A stretch of 64,000 nucleotides of DNA from Tsuneonella dongtanensis (GCF_001698205.1 NZ_CP016591.1:1-64000); one strand, 5' to 3'; counted from the stretch's first letter, positions 8,962-18,160 are shown. The notes: a model not told the origin generated them from the letters alone. Numbers and translations: made by a program.

Positions 8962-9018
8962 CGCGGCCCCTCCCCTCAAATGAGCGGCGGGATTATCAGC
9001 GGCTTCGCGCCAGCACAA

Positions 9019-10143
9019 TCAGCCGTTTAGAGCGGTCCATGCAATTCGTGCATAGATGCGGGCGAGCGTTTCCAGATCCGCCATCGCGACTGCCTCGTCG
9101 CGCTTGTGCATCGTCGCATTGCACAGGCCGAACTCGATCACCGGCGCGAGGTCTTTCAGGAACCGCGCATCCGACGTTCCCCCGGTGGTCGAGAGCTCGG
9201 GAGCGATGCCGGTCTCGGCTTCGACCGCGGCACTGATCATCGCGGAAAACGCACCGGGCGGGGTCAGGAACGCTTCGCCGCTGATGACCGGCCGGGCGGT
9301 GCCGCCATGGCGCAGGGCCACCTCGGATATCCGCGCGGCGATCTCCTCTCCGGTGTGATGCGCGTTGAAGCGGACCGACACCCGCGCCCTCGCCTTGGCC
9401 GGGATCACGTTCGTCGCCGGATTGCCGACCTCGAGGTCGGTGATCTCGAGGTTCGAAGGCTGGAACCACTCGTGCCCGTCGTCGAGTTCGAGCGCGTCGA
9501 GTTCGGCGAGCATCGCCACCAGCTTCGGGATGGGGTTGTCGGCAAGGTGCGGATAGGCGACGTGCCCCTGCGTGCCATCGACCTCGAGCCATACGTTGAC
9601 CGAGCCGCGGCGACCGATCTTCACCATGTCGCCGAGCCGATTGGCCGAAGTGGGCTCGCCGACGAGGATGAGATCGGGAATGTCGCCCCGCTCGCGCATG
9701 CGATCGATCAACGCGCGCGTTCCATGGACGGCCGGCCCTTCCTCGTCTCCCGTTATGACGAAGCTGATCGTCCCGGCATCGGCCGGCACCTCGGCGACCG
9801 CAGCCACCATCGCTGCGATCGCGCCCTTCATGTCCACCGCGCCGCGTCCGTAGAGGAGATCGCCACGCCGCTCGGGCGCGAAGGGCGCGGTGGTCCACCC
9901 TTCGCCGGGCGGGACGACGTCGAGGTGGCCCGCAAAGGCGAAGTGCCGCGAACCTTTCGGCCCACGGCGTATCGCGAACAGGTTCTCCACCGGTCCGTCG
10001 GGCGCTTCCCCTGTCACGAAGCGATCGATCTCGAACCCGAGCGGCGCCAGCATCGCCTCGAGGGCGTCGAACACCATTCCCGATGCCGGGGTCACGCTGG
10101 GGCAGGCGATCAGTTGCTCGGCGAGGTCGACTAATTGGGTCAC
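9019..10143 (-). CDS. dapE: Succinyl-diaminopimelate desuccinylase
   Basis: DapE hydrolyses N-succinyl-LL-diaminopimelate to succinate and LL-DAP for lysine and peptidoglycan synthesis. The 374-residue protein is an M20 dizinc hydrolase with the metal ligands of GHLDVVPPG, GRGAVDMKG, the catalytic Glu in GDEEGPA, and the late GGTSDARF. The start is a GTG whose sequence GTGA overlaps the TGA of the S1/P1 nuclease gene, so translation is probably coupled. The length matches the family (about 375). Confidence 0.94.
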   Translation of the reverse strand: MTQLVDLAEQLIACPSVTPASGMVFDALEAMLAPLGFEIDRFVTGEAPDGPVENLFAIRRGPKGSRHFAFAGHLDVVPPGEGWTTAPFAPERRGDLLYGRGAVDMKGAIAAMVAAVAEVPADAGTISFVITGDEEGPAVHGTRALIDRMRERGDIPDLILVGEPTSANRLGDMVKIGRRGSVNVWLEVDGTQGHVAYPHLADNPIPKLVAMLAELDALELDDGHEWFQPSNLEITDLEVGNPATNVIPAKARARVSVRFNAHHTGEEIAARISEVALRHGGTARPVISGEAFLTPPGAFSAMISAAVEAETGIAPELSTTGGTSDARFLKDLAPVIEFGLCNATMHKRDEAVAMADLETLARIYARIAWTALNG

Positions 10144-11033
10144 GGGCGTCGCTCCGGTTCGGGCAAGGGTCCGGGCGCAAACGCGGCGTCGAGGTATCCC
10201 GCGATCCGGATGCCCGCCTGCACGATGCGGCGCTCGGCCACGGGAACCGCCGCCACGATCGCCTCCTGGGTCAGGATCGCCGCGTTCGATGGCGGCTCGG
10301 ACCCGAAAGCGTTGGGGTAGACGAAGTCGCGCGCCAGGGCGTGGCTTTCGGCTCCCCACTGCGCTGAGTCGCCGCCGCCGAGGGCGGCGCGTTCGGCAGG
10401 CGAATAGCGCCGGACAAGGGGAGGAATGGCCGCGGTGACCGCACGTTCGGCGAGCGCGCCGTCCCAGATCGAGTGAAGGTTGAGCCCCGGTACGATCCCG
10501 TACTGCGCGGCGACGTCATTCCCGCCGCGGTCGTCGTTGTCGCCCGAGTGCAGCGGCATGTGGATGTCGCCCGCAAAGTGGACCATGAACGCCAGCGCCT
10601 CGAGCCGGACGTTCGCGGGGAGAGTTTCGTCCGCAAGGATGCGCTGGTTGCGCTCGATCTGCGCGGTCACGCAATTCCCGCCCGAGCAGCTGCGCCGCAG
10701 GTCGTACGGCTGGTCGACAGGCTGTGTCTGGTAATGCCACGCGAACGTGTAGCCCCAGCGCCAGCCCTCGCGGCGAAGGCAGTCGGGCCAGGTCGCCGCG
10801 TCGGCGAGGTTGCGGATACGGCAGTCGGGCGTGCCGAGCTCACGGTCGTGCGCGATCAGGCGAGCGATCGCCGTGCGAGTCTCCGGCCGCACGTTGGCAA
10901 GGGCGATCCGCGCGGTGGTCTCGTGCCCGAAATAGCCCCATGCACCCGCGATCGAGGGCTGGAGGAGCAGAAGCGCCGCGAGCGTCGCGATCAGCCTTGG
11001 GAGGGCACGGCGTCGAACTGTTCCAGCACCCAT
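10140..11033 (-). CDS. Secreted S1/P1-type zinc nuclease
   Basis: S1/P1 nucleases cut single-stranded nucleic acids and 3'-nucleotides using three zinc ions. The 297-residue precursor starts with an Arg-rich, hydrophobic signal peptide. Cleavage after AGA would leave Trp as the first mature residue, as the family needs for zinc binding. WGYFGHETTA, HYQTQP, the helix FMVHFAGDIHMPLH and LNLHSIWD supply the other ligands. The ATG at 11033 lies inside the upstream GST gene (43-base overlap) and follows GAGGACGAG. Its stop overlaps dapE. Periplasmic nucleic-acid scavenging is the likely role. Confidence 0.88.
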   Translation of the reverse strand: MGAGTVRRRALPRLIATLAALLLLQPSIAGAWGYFGHETTARIALANVRPETRTAIARLIAHDRELGTPDCRIRNLADAATWPDCLRREGWRWGYTFAWHYQTQPVDQPYDLRRSCSGGNCVTAQIERNQRILADETLPANVRLEALAFMVHFAGDIHMPLHSGDNDDRGGNDVAAQYGIVPGLNLHSIWDGALAERAVTAAIPPLVRRYSPAERAALGGGDSAQWGAESHALARDFVYPNAFGSEPPSNAAILTQEAIVAAVPVAERRIVQAGIRIAGYLDAAFAPGPLPEPERRP

Positions 11034-11662
11034 TGCTCGTCCTCGGCAGCCTTGATCCACGCCTGCATCCATTCGTGTTCCCAGACCGCCTCCATATAGG
11101 CCTTTGCGAATCCCGGCACCGGCACACCATACGTCACGAACCGGCTGACCACCGGTGCATAGAACACGTCCGCGGCCCCGAACGTGCCGAACAGGAACGG
11201 CCCGCCCCGGCCGAACCGCGCACGGGCCTCGGCCCATAGCTGGAGGATACGCACGATGTCGGCCGTCGTCTCTTCGGAGAACCCGACGCCTTCGTGCCGC
11301 ATTCTCACGTTCATCGGGCACTGGCGGCGAAGCGGCAGGAAGCTCGAATGCATTTCGGCGACCATCGACCGGGCCATGCCGCGCGGCGCATCGTCCTTGG
11401 GCCAGAAACGATCGCGGCCCACCTTGTCGGCCAGGTAATCGAGGATCGCCAGGCTGTCCCAGATCACTGCGTCACCATCCCACAGGATGGGCACCTTGCC
11501 GCTCGAGGGCTGGATCTCGCCCATCTCGCGCTTAACGTGCTCCCATTCCTCGCCGTAGATCGGCACGGTCAGCTCCTCGAACGCGAGGCCCGACTGCTTG
11601 GCCGCCAGCCAGCCGCGCAACGACCAGCTCGAGTAATTCCTGTTACCGACGATAAGCTTCAA
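10991..11662 (-). CDS. Glutathione S-transferase family protein
   Basis: The 223-residue protein begins with a thioredoxin-like domain containing NYSSWSLRGWL (candidate catalytic Ser) and the GSH-binding SGKVPILWDG and WDSLAILDYLAD segments, followed by an all-helical C-terminal domain. This matches cytosolic GSTs of the zeta/YfcF-like type. I placed the start at TTG 11662, immediately before LKLIVGNRNYSS, because the family begins there. The frame stays open to 11854, giving an extension unlike GSTs. It heads a three-gene run with the S1/P1 nuclease and dapE. Confidence 0.82.
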   Translation of the reverse strand: MKLIVGNRNYSSWSLRGWLAAKQSGLAFEELTVPIYGEEWEHVKREMGEIQPSSGKVPILWDGDAVIWDSLAILDYLADKVGRDRFWPKDDAPRGMARSMVAEMHSSFLPLRRQCPMNVRMRHEGVGFSEETTADIVRILQLWAEARARFGRGGPFLFGTFGAADVFYAPVVSRFVTYGVPVPGFAKAYMEAVWEHEWMQAWIKAAEDEQWVLEQFDAVPSQG

Positions 11663-11698
11663 AGGACTGCCCTGTTTCCCACCTGTCCGGGGCCCTAG

Positions 11699-11730
11699 GC
11701 GTTCAGCCTTGTGCTGTCGAGGCTGAACGC
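11699..11730. repeat. Perfect 11-bp inverted repeat between GST and VOC genes
   Basis: GCGTTCAGCCT (11699-11709) is mirrored by AGGCTGAACGC (11720-11730) around a 10-base spacer. Directly after it come two head-to-tail copies of CTGTCACA (from 11730 and from 11739). It sits in the 236-base gap between divergent genes and could be an operator or a structured leader of the GST message. Confidence 0.6.
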
Positions 11731-11898
11731 TGTCACACCTGTCACAGTGTCCAGGGGAAAAGAACTCGGCCTCCGACATTCCCGCCCCGGCAGCGAATTC
11801 GACGAGGATTCGGCGGGCTTCGGCGCGGTTCATCGCCGTCTGGTGACACGGCACGATGACTGTAGGAAAATGCTTTATCGAGAGGTAGTCTTGCCGAC

Positions 11899-12321
11899 AT
11901 GAGCCTGCGCCCGTTCCACCTCGCCGTTCCCGTTCGCGACATCGCCGAAGCGCGCGCCTTCTATGGCGGCGTCCTTGGCCTGCCCGAAGGCCGCAGTGCC
12001 GAGGCCTGGGTGGATTTCGACTTCTTCGGCCACCAGTTCGTCGTGCACCACGCGCCGCAGCGCGCCAGCGGGGACGCCGCGGTCAACCCCGTCGACGGCC
12101 ACGGCGTGCCGGTTCCGCATTTCGGAGTGGTGCTGACCCTGGAGGCGTTCGACGCGCTGGCCGCGAAGATGCGCGACGCCGGCACCCGCTTCGACATCGA
12201 GCCCTATACCCGCTTCGCCGGAGAACCGGGCGAGCAGAAGACCATGTTCTTCCGCGACCCCAGCGGCAACGCGATCGAGATGAAGGCGTTCGCAAGCCTC
12301 GAATCGCTGTTCGCGACCTAG
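11899..12321 (+). CDS. VOC (glyoxalase/bleomycin resistance) family protein
   Basis: The 140-residue protein has the paired beta-alpha-beta-beta-beta modules of the vicinal oxygen chelate fold. It opens with PFHLAVPVRDIAEARAFYGGVLGL and closes with MFFRDPSGNAIEMKAF, the usual C-terminal metal Glu region. Candidate metal ligands are His8, one of the mid-protein His residues and the Glu of NAIEMK. Substrate is unknown; members include dioxygenases, glyoxalases and resistance proteins. The end lies 10 bases from the convergent engB. Confidence 0.82.
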   Translation: MSLRPFHLAVPVRDIAEARAFYGGVLGLPEGRSAEAWVDFDFFGHQFVVHHAPQRASGDAAVNPVDGHGVPVPHFGVVLTLEAFDALAAKMRDAGTRFDIEPYTRFAGEPGEQKTMFFRDPSGNAIEMKAFASLESLFAT

Positions 12322-12331
12322 GCCGCTGAGG

Positions 12332-12982
12332 TCAGGTTTCGGAATCCGCGAGCACCGCCGCGCGCAGCTGCGCGATCCCCATGCCTTTCTCGCTCGAGGT
12401 GGCGTGCACCTCTGGATAGGCGGCAACGTGCTTGCGCGCTTCCGCCCGGGTAGCATCCAGCACGGCCGCAAGCTCGCTTGCCTTGATCTTGTCGGCCTTG
12501 GTCAGCACCAGCCGATAACCGACCGCCGCTTCGTCGAGCAGCTTCATCATTTCCCGGTCGACATCCTTCACCCCGTGGCGGCTGTCGATCAGCACCAGCG
12601 TCCGCTTGAGGACCTGCCGCCCGCGCAGGAAATCGCGCACGAGCATCTTCCACCGCTCCACGACCTTCACCGGTGCCTTGGCGAAACCGTAGCCAGGCAT
12701 GTCGACCAGCCGCAGCGCGAGCGGGTCACCCACCTCGAAGAAATTGAGTTCCTGCGTGCGCCCAGGAGTGACCGACGCGCGGGCCAGGCTCTTGCGGCCC
12801 GTGAGCGCGTTGAGCAGCGAGCTCTTGCCGACGTTCGACCGGCCGGCAAATGCGATCTCCGGCACCACCGGGTCGGGCAGGAACTTGAGCTGCGGCGCCG
12901 AGAGCAGGAACTCGACACGCCCCGTCAGGAGCTTGCGGGCGCGTTCCTCCAGCTCGGCGGCAGCGGCCTCTTCCTCGTTCAC
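12332..12982 (-). CDS. engB: Ribosome biogenesis GTP-binding protein EngB (YihA/YsxC)
   Basis: EngB is an essential GTPase in large ribosomal subunit assembly. The 216-residue protein shows G1 GRSNVGKSS, the switch region ASVTPGRTQ, G3 DMPGYG and G4 TKAD, all in family spacing. The start is GTG at 12982, overlapping the yidC stop as GTGA. It is the last gene of the rpmH-rnpA-yidD-yidC-engB block. Confidence 0.95.
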   Translation of the reverse strand: MNEEEAAAAELEERARKLLTGRVEFLLSAPQLKFLPDPVVPEIAFAGRSNVGKSSLLNALTGRKSLARASVTPGRTQELNFFEVGDPLALRLVDMPGYGFAKAPVKVVERWKMLVRDFLRGRQVLKRTLVLIDSRHGVKDVDREMMKLLDEAAVGYRLVLTKADKIKASELAAVLDATRAEARKHVAAYPEVHATSSEKGMGIAQLRAAVLADSET

Positions 12983-14745
12983 CCTTTAGCCTTCGCGTCG
13001 CGCGCCTTGGCCCGGTCCTGGTCGGTCTTGTCCTTTTCCGCCTGCGCCCGCAGCTGCGGGTGCTTGGAATAGAGATAGCTCTGCTGGGCCAGCGTCAGCA
13101 GGTTGTTGGTGATCCAGTAGATCAGCAAGCCCGCGGCAAACGGCGCCATCACGAACATCAGCACCCACGGCATGAACTTGAACATCTGCGCCTGGACGGG
13201 GTCGGTCGCAGGCGGGTTGAGGCGGAACGTCGCCCACATCGAGATGCCGAGCAGGACCGCCAGCGGCCCGATCGCAAGGAAGCTTGGCGGAGTGAACGGC
13301 AAGAGGCCGAAGAGGTTGAGGATGTGCGCCGGGTCGGGCGCGGAAAGGTCCTGGATCCAGAGCGCGAACGGCTTGTGGCGCATCTCGATCGAGACCATCA
13401 GGACCTTGTAGAGGCCATAGAAGATCGGGATCTGCAGCAGGACCGGCAGGCAGCCCGCGAGCGGGTTCACGCCCTCGGTCTTGTAGAGCGCCATGATCTC
13501 CTGCTGCTGCTTGGGCTTGTCGTCCTTGTATCGGTCCTGGATCGCCTTCATCTTCGGCTGGATCGCGCGCATGGCCGCCATGCTGGCGAACTGCTTTTGC
13601 GCGATGGGGAACATCAGGCCGCGGACGATGACCGTCAGCAGGATGATCGCCACGCCGAAGTTGCCCGCGATGCCGTAGAGCCAGCGCAGCAGCCAGAGGA
13701 TCGGTTTCTCGATCACCCCGAACCAGCCCCAGTCGATCGCGTTGTCGAATCCGGCGATGCCGGCCCGCTCGTATCCGCCTAGGACCTCGCTCTCTTTCGC
13801 CCCGGCGAAAAGCTGGGTCGTGCGCGAGATCTGGCGGCCCGTGGGTACGGTCAGCGGCTGGTAGATCGCGTCGGCGCGGAACACTCCGCCGCCAAGCGAG
13901 CGGAAATCGGCATCCACCCGCGCGGTTGACTGCGGAACGATGGCCGACATCCAGTAGATGTCGGTGAAGCCGATCCAGCGCGCCGAACCTTCGGGGGTCA
14001 GTCGGCCGGCAGCCGCGATATCGTCGTAATCGGTCCCGAAATCGACGCCGTCGTCGAAATAGCCGATCGGGCCCGAATGGATCGTCCACTGGTCGAGACT
14101 GGCAGTCGCGGAGGTCCGGCTGACGGTTGCGAACGGGCGCACGACGATGGGTGCGCGCGAGGCGTTGCCCACGGTCTGCTTGGCCGTGATGAGGTAGTTG
14201 TCGTCGATCGACAGTTCGATCGTGAAGACCTGGCCCTCGCCATTGGGCCATTTCAGCGTCACCGGCTTTCCGGGCGCGAGCGGGCCGCCTTCGGCAGTCC
14301 AGACGGTCTTCGCGTCGGGGACCCTCAGCCCTTCGCCCACCCAGCCGAACTGGGCGAAGTGCTGCGCCGGCGTGCCGGCGGGGCTGAACAAGCGAACGGG
14401 GTCCGAATCCTTCTTGAGCGTTTCGCGACGACCCTTGAGCGTCAGGTCGTCGATCCGTGCGCCGACGAGGTCGATCGAACCCGAGACCGCGGGTGCGTCT
14501 ATCCGGACGCGCTGCGGCGACTTCAACGCCGTGGCAAGGTCGCGCTTCTCGAGCGCCACCGCCGCCGGATCGGTCAGGCCACCTTCGCGCGTCGGGGCAG
14601 AGCTCGCCGACGGAGCCGGTGCTGCCGCCTGGGTCGGCGTCGGCCGGTCGGGTTGCGGATAGAACTGCTGCATCATCGCGTCCCACCCGAAAAGGAGCAG
14701 GCCGCACAGCACCACGGCGAGAAGGAGATTGCGCTGGTTATCCAA
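12979..14745 (-). CDS. yidC: Membrane protein insertase YidC
   Basis: YidC inserts inner-membrane proteins alone or with SecYEG. The 588-residue protein has the N-terminal transmembrane helix (RNLLLAVVLCGLLLFGW), a Pro/Ala-rich linker, the large periplasmic beta-sandwich domain and the C-terminal insertase core of five helices (from about residue 360, IAGNFGVAIILLTVIVRGLMF region). The start codon is TTG at 14745 in a family-consistent position, an unusual choice for an essential gene. It is followed by engB (GTGA overlap) and lies 47 bases downstream of yidD. Confidence 0.95.
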   Translation of the reverse strand: MDNQRNLLLAVVLCGLLLFGWDAMMQQFYPQPDRPTPTQAAAPAPSASSAPTREGGLTDPAAVALEKRDLATALKSPQRVRIDAPAVSGSIDLVGARIDDLTLKGRRETLKKDSDPVRLFSPAGTPAQHFAQFGWVGEGLRVPDAKTVWTAEGGPLAPGKPVTLKWPNGEGQVFTIELSIDDNYLITAKQTVGNASRAPIVVRPFATVSRTSATASLDQWTIHSGPIGYFDDGVDFGTDYDDIAAAGRLTPEGSARWIGFTDIYWMSAIVPQSTARVDADFRSLGGGVFRADAIYQPLTVPTGRQISRTTQLFAGAKESEVLGGYERAGIAGFDNAIDWGWFGVIEKPILWLLRWLYGIAGNFGVAIILLTVIVRGLMFPIAQKQFASMAAMRAIQPKMKAIQDRYKDDKPKQQQEIMALYKTEGVNPLAGCLPVLLQIPIFYGLYKVLMVSIEMRHKPFALWIQDLSAPDPAHILNLFGLLPFTPPSFLAIGPLAVLLGISMWATFRLNPPATDPVQAQMFKFMPWVLMFVMAPFAAGLLIYWITNNLLTLAQQSYLYSKHPQLRAQAEKDKTDQDRAKARDAKAKG

Positions 14746-14792
14746 GAAGATCGATCCCGAATTCTGTCACTGTGGTTGTCGCGATATTCGCA

Positions 14793-15002
14793 TCAGGGCA
14801 CCGGGTCGTAGCCGTGCCCGCCCCACGGGTGGCAGCGCATTATACGCTTCAGGGCGATCCATCCACCTTTGATTGCCCCGTGCCTTTCGAGCGCTTCGAT
14901 GGCGTACTGCGAACACGATGGTGCGTATCGACAAGTCGGCGGAAGCACCCGGCTGGGACCGAGCTGCCAGGCTCGGGCAACGAGGATGAGAACCTGCTTC
15001 AC
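14793..15002 (-). CDS. yidD: Membrane protein insertion efficiency factor YidD
   Basis: YidD is a small membrane-associated protein that helps YidC-dependent insertion. The 69-residue product has the conserved core [19 protein letters not shown] with three Cys, and the [25 protein letters not shown]-terminal signature region. Its GTG start overlaps the rnpA stop by four bases (GTGA), as elsewhere in this operon. Confidence 0.94.
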   Translation of the reverse strand: MKQVLILVARAWQLGPSRVLPPTCRYAPSCSQYAIEALERHGAIKGGWIALKRIMRCHPWGGHGYDPVP

Positions 15003-15358
15003 CGCTTGCGTCGCCGCGGCGGATCGCCCTTGCCTGCAGCGGCGCGCGACAGCGCGGCAACGAGCTCGTCACGCATCAGAGCGAAGTCGCGTTCGATCCC
15101 GCCTTCGCGACCGATCAGTACGTGATCGTGATCCGGCAGGCCTCGCTGCGGCAGCTCGCCGCGCAGCAGCTCGCGAAACCGGCGCTTCATCCGGTTCCTC
15201 ACGACCGCGTTCCCGATCTTCTTGGTGACGGTCACTCCGAACCGCTTGCCGCGCCCGCCGTTCGGCTGCGCCAACAGCACAAAGCCGGGCCGCGCCACCC
15301 GCACCCCGCGATTCGCCGCGAGAAAGTCGGCGCGCTTACGAATGGTCGAGAGCGTCAT
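14999..15358 (-). CDS. rnpA: Ribonuclease P protein component
   Basis: RnpA is the protein cofactor of RNase P, which matures tRNA 5' ends. The 119-residue protein opens with the family pattern IRKRADFLA and contains the RNR signature [14 protein letters not shown] that contacts the RNA subunit. The Arg/Lys-rich tail RRRKR is typical. It lies between rpmH and yidD in the order seen in most proteobacteria, 175 bases after rpmH. Confidence 0.95.
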   Translation of the reverse strand: MTLSTIRKRADFLAANRGVRVARPGFVLLAQPNGGRGKRFGVTVTKKIGNAVVRNRMKRRFRELLRGELPQRGLPDHDHVLIGREGGIERDFALMRDELVAALSRAAAGKGDPPRRRKR

Positions 15359-15533
15359 GGGCGGCGATATAGGTGACTAACACACCGAATCAAAGTGCGA
15401 GTGCGCGGCGCCAACGACAACGGGCCCCCGACAAGGGAGCCCGCAAGCCCGACCGGGCGCCCGCAGCTGCTCCGAGGCCCGAGCCGAGGAAACAGCGGCG
15501 AGGACGAGCGCGCGGAGGCGCGCTCGAAAAATG

Positions 15534-15668
15534 TTACGCGCAGAGCTTCTTGCGACCGCGGGCGCGACGAGCGCGAAGGACCTTGCGGCCGCCGGGGGTC
15601 GCCTTGCGGGCGAAGAAACCGTGGCGACGGGCGCGCACGAGGTTGCTGGGCTGGAAAGTCCGCTTCAT
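15534..15668 (-). CDS. rpmH: Large ribosomal subunit protein bL34
   Basis: The 44-residue basic protein starts [20 protein letters not shown] and carries the remaining L34 signature ([21 protein letters not shown]). The ATG is at 15668. It heads the rpmH-rnpA-yidD-yidC-engB run. The 175-base gap to rnpA is Arg/Gly-rich when translated but shows no supported gene. Confidence 0.97.
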   Translation of the reverse strand: MKRTFQPSNLVRARRHGFFARKATPGGRKVLRARRARGRKKLCA

Positions 15669-15690
15669 CGGATCCTCGAATATCTAAAAC

Positions 15691-15719
15691 GCAAAGGGGC
15701 GGCCGAACGTGCAGCCGCC
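15691..15719 (-). terminator. Weak terminator-like hairpin
   Basis: On the minus strand GGCGGC and GCCGCC (15719-15714 and 15703-15698) can pair and are followed by CCTTTGCGTTTT. It lies 15 bases past the end of the periplasmic-protein gene and before rpmH. The T-tract is interrupted, so termination strength is doubtful. Confidence 0.35.
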
Positions 15720-15734
15720 GTCAGGGGCGCGCCA

Positions 15735-16451
15735 CTATGGGAAGCGGGACCCCAAGTCAAGGTAGGCGATCGAAGGCGATTGCTCCTGCGGAGCGGCCAC
15801 GGTCACGTCGCCGTCGCGCGCCTCTCCCACCCAACGGCGCATGTCCTGCGCGGTCAGCCAACGCGCATCGGCGTTGGGCACGGCGTTTGTCATGTCATAG
15901 AAGGCCTGCGGCTGGGCGACGCCCATCTCGCGGTAATAGTCGACATAGGCCCGGTTGTAGGGCGAATCGGGGGCATAGTCGGCCGGCTCCCGCCCGTCGC
16001 TGTCGCGCCAGGCATGAACCGCGAATTCCGCCCCGTCGTCGATCAGGCGGCGTTTACCCGCCAGGAACAGTTCGACCGCGCCCGAACGTACCGAGCCGCC
16101 CGCGGGCACATGCGTCGCGAGGCCTCTGGCCCGGATCATCCGCCCCAGCTTCAGGTTGGCCGAATCGTCGTCCGTACCGGGGCATTCGACCAGCTCGAGA
16201 ATCGCGATGCCGGGATGGTCGCGCAGCATCGCCTCGAAGTCGGCAATGGTCGCCGCGTCCGTCACGTCCACGAGCGCCGCGCGCTTCTCGTCGAGAACCC
16301 GGAACGGTCCATAATCCGCGACGCCAACCGTCGCCTGCTTGGGAGCGAAGGCGACCGCGCGCTCGGCACCTTCGTCCGCACGCTCCTGTGCCGCCGCCGG
16401 AGCGGCGACGATCGAAGCGGTCAGCGCGATAAGGGCAAACACGTTACGCAC
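15735..16451 (-). CDS. Periplasmic ClpP/crotonase-fold protein (COG3904-like)
   Basis: The 238-residue precursor starts with a signal peptide ending near APAAAQ. The centre reads LGRMIRARGLATHVP, then GSVRSGAVELFLAGKRRLIDDGAEFAVHAW. This resembles the active-site layout of periplasmic ClpP-like proteins: a Ser within a small-residue helix and a His some 20 residues later. The usual paired Cys near the Ser are absent, so catalysis is not certain. The start is GTG at 16451. Substrate and role are unknown; it lies divergent from comM. Confidence 0.6.
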   Translation of the reverse strand: MRNVFALIALTASIVAAPAAAQERADEGAERAVAFAPKQATVGVADYGPFRVLDEKRAALVDVTDAATIADFEAMLRDHPGIAILELVECPGTDDDSANLKLGRMIRARGLATHVPAGGSVRSGAVELFLAGKRRLIDDGAEFAVHAWRDSDGREPADYAPDSPYNRAYVDYYREMGVAQPQAFYDMTNAVPNADARWLTAQDMRRWVGEARDGDVTVAAPQEQSPSIAYLDLGSRFP

Positions 16452-16596
16452 GATCTCTGGCTAACGCGCAGGCGCTTGCCAAAGCGCCAAACGTCATGGT
16501 TAATCGTCGCTTAAAACTAACGGTCCGCCGCAAGACCCAGCCACTCGACAGCCGGACGAATAGTCGGCACAAGCCATTCATTACTTGGGGGGTTTT

Positions 16597-18105
16597 GTGG
16601 TCGCACTGGTCCGGACGGTGGCCTATCTCGGGCTGGAGGCGCGCGCGGTCGAAGTGCAGTGCCAGGTCGCCCCGGGAATGCCGCGCTTCAATCTTGTCGG
16701 ACTTCCGGACAAGGCGGTGGGCGAAAGCCGGGAGCGGGTGCAGGCCTCGCTTGCCGCCATGGGGCTTTCGCTCCCGCCCAAGCGGATCACCATCAACCTG
16801 TCGCCCGCCGACCTGCCCAAGGAGGGCAGCCACTACGACCTGCCGATCGCATTGGCGCTGCTTGCGGCGATGGGCGTCACCGACGCCGAACAACTCGGCG
16901 ACTGGATCGCGGTGGGCGAACTCGCCCTGGACGGGCGGGTGGCTCCCTCTCCCGGGGTCCTGCTGGCCGCGATTCATGCCAACGAGGTGGACGCCGGACT
17001 GATCTGTCCGGCCGCGCAGGGATCCGAGGCACGCTGGGCGAGCGGCGTACCGGTCATCGCCGCGCCCGACCTCGTGAGCCTGCTCAACCACCTCAAGGGG
17101 ACCAGCCGCCTGCCCGATCCCGCTCCGGGAGAGGTCGAGGATCCGGGCTTCGGACCGGACCTCAAGCAGGTGAAGGGCCAGGAGACGGCGAAGCGCGGGC
17201 TCGAGATCGCCGCCGCCGGCGGGCACAACCTGCTGATGATCGGCCCGCCGGGTGCGGGCAAGTCGCTGATGGCAAGCTGCCTGCCCGGCATATTGCCGCC
17301 GCTGACACCGGCAGAGGCGCTCGAGACGAGCATGGTCGCCTCGGTGGCGGGCACGCTCGAGAGCGGGCGGATCAGCCGCGCTCGCCCTTTCCGAGCGCCC
17401 CATCACTCGGCGAGCATGGCGGCGCTGACCGGCGGCGGCCTGCGCGTGCGCCCGGGCGAAGTCAGCCTCGCGCATCTCGGCGTGCTGTTCCTCGACGAGC
17501 TGCCCGAATTCCAGCGCGCGGTGCTCGATTCGCTGCGCCAGCCGCTCGAGACCGGAAAGGTCGACGTCGCTCGCGCCAATGCGCACGTATCCTTCCCGGC
17601 GCGGGTGCAGCTCGTCGCGGCGATGAACCCGTGCCGCTGCGGCCACCTTGGCGATCCCGCGCTCGCGTGCAGCCGCGCCCCGCGCTGCGCCGCCGATTAC
17701 CAGAGCAAGGTCTCGGGCCCGATGCTCGACCGGATCGATCTGCATGTGGAGGTCGATCCGGTGAGCGCCGCGGACCTCTCGCTGCCTCCGCCCGCCGAAG
17801 GGAGCGCCGAAGTCGCCGCGCGCGTCGCCGCGGCCCGCGCGGTCCAGACGGCCAGGGCCGCGGAAACGGGCGCACGCACCAACGCGGAGCTGGACGGCGA
17901 GCTGCTCGAACGCTTTGCCACTCCCGACGAACCCGGACGCAAGCTCCTCATGCAGGCGGCCGAGGCCATGCGCCTCTCCGCGCGCGGCTACACCCGGATG
18001 CTGCGGGTGGCCCGCACGATCGCCGACCTTGCGGGCGCAGAGCAGGTCGGGCGCATCCATGTGGCCGAGGCGCTGAGCTACCGGCGGAGCGCGCCGCGGG
18101 CTTAA
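16597..18105 (+). CDS. comM: YifB/ComM family Mg-chelatase-like AAA+ ATPase
   Basis: ComM is a hexameric branch-migration helicase acting in natural transformation and homologous recombination. The 502-residue protein has the Lon-like N-terminal domain (PRFNLVGLPDKAVGESRERV), Walker A GPPGAGKS, Walker B VLFLDELPEF, the Cys-rich loop MNPCRCGHLGD and a C-terminal Mg-chelatase helical domain. I chose GTG 16597, preceded by GGGGGG at 5-base spacing; the TTG at 16585 falls inside that ribosome site. No competence pilus genes are visible here. Confidence 0.92.
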   Translation: MVALVRTVAYLGLEARAVEVQCQVAPGMPRFNLVGLPDKAVGESRERVQASLAAMGLSLPPKRITINLSPADLPKEGSHYDLPIALALLAAMGVTDAEQLGDWIAVGELALDGRVAPSPGVLLAAIHANEVDAGLICPAAQGSEARWASGVPVIAAPDLVSLLNHLKGTSRLPDPAPGEVEDPGFGPDLKQVKGQETAKRGLEIAAAGGHNLLMIGPPGAGKSLMASCLPGILPPLTPAEALETSMVASVAGTLESGRISRARPFRAPHHSASMAALTGGGLRVRPGEVSLAHLGVLFLDELPEFQRAVLDSLRQPLETGKVDVARANAHVSFPARVQLVAAMNPCRCGHLGDPALACSRAPRCAADYQSKVSGPMLDRIDLHVEVDPVSAADLSLPPPAEGSAEVAARVAAARAVQTARAAETGARTNAELDGELLERFATPDEPGRKLLMQAAEAMRLSARGYTRMLRVARTIADLAGAEQVGRIHVAEALSYRRSAPRA

Positions 18106-18160
18106 CGCCGGGTTCACCGGGAGGCGGGCCTATCTTGCACGCAAGAAAGGGTCCGGTTTC

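Noticed and set aside
11663..11854. N-terminal extension of the GST or a separate small gene
   Set aside because: The frame is open back to 11854, but the sequence does not resemble a GST, has no ribosome site of its own, and crosses the inverted repeat and direct repeats.
15359..15533. Possible small Arg-rich gene between rnpA and rpmH
   Set aside because: The translated plus-strand frame is low complexity, runs antisense over rpmH and has no ribosome site. It is ordinary intergenic sequence in the rpmH operon.
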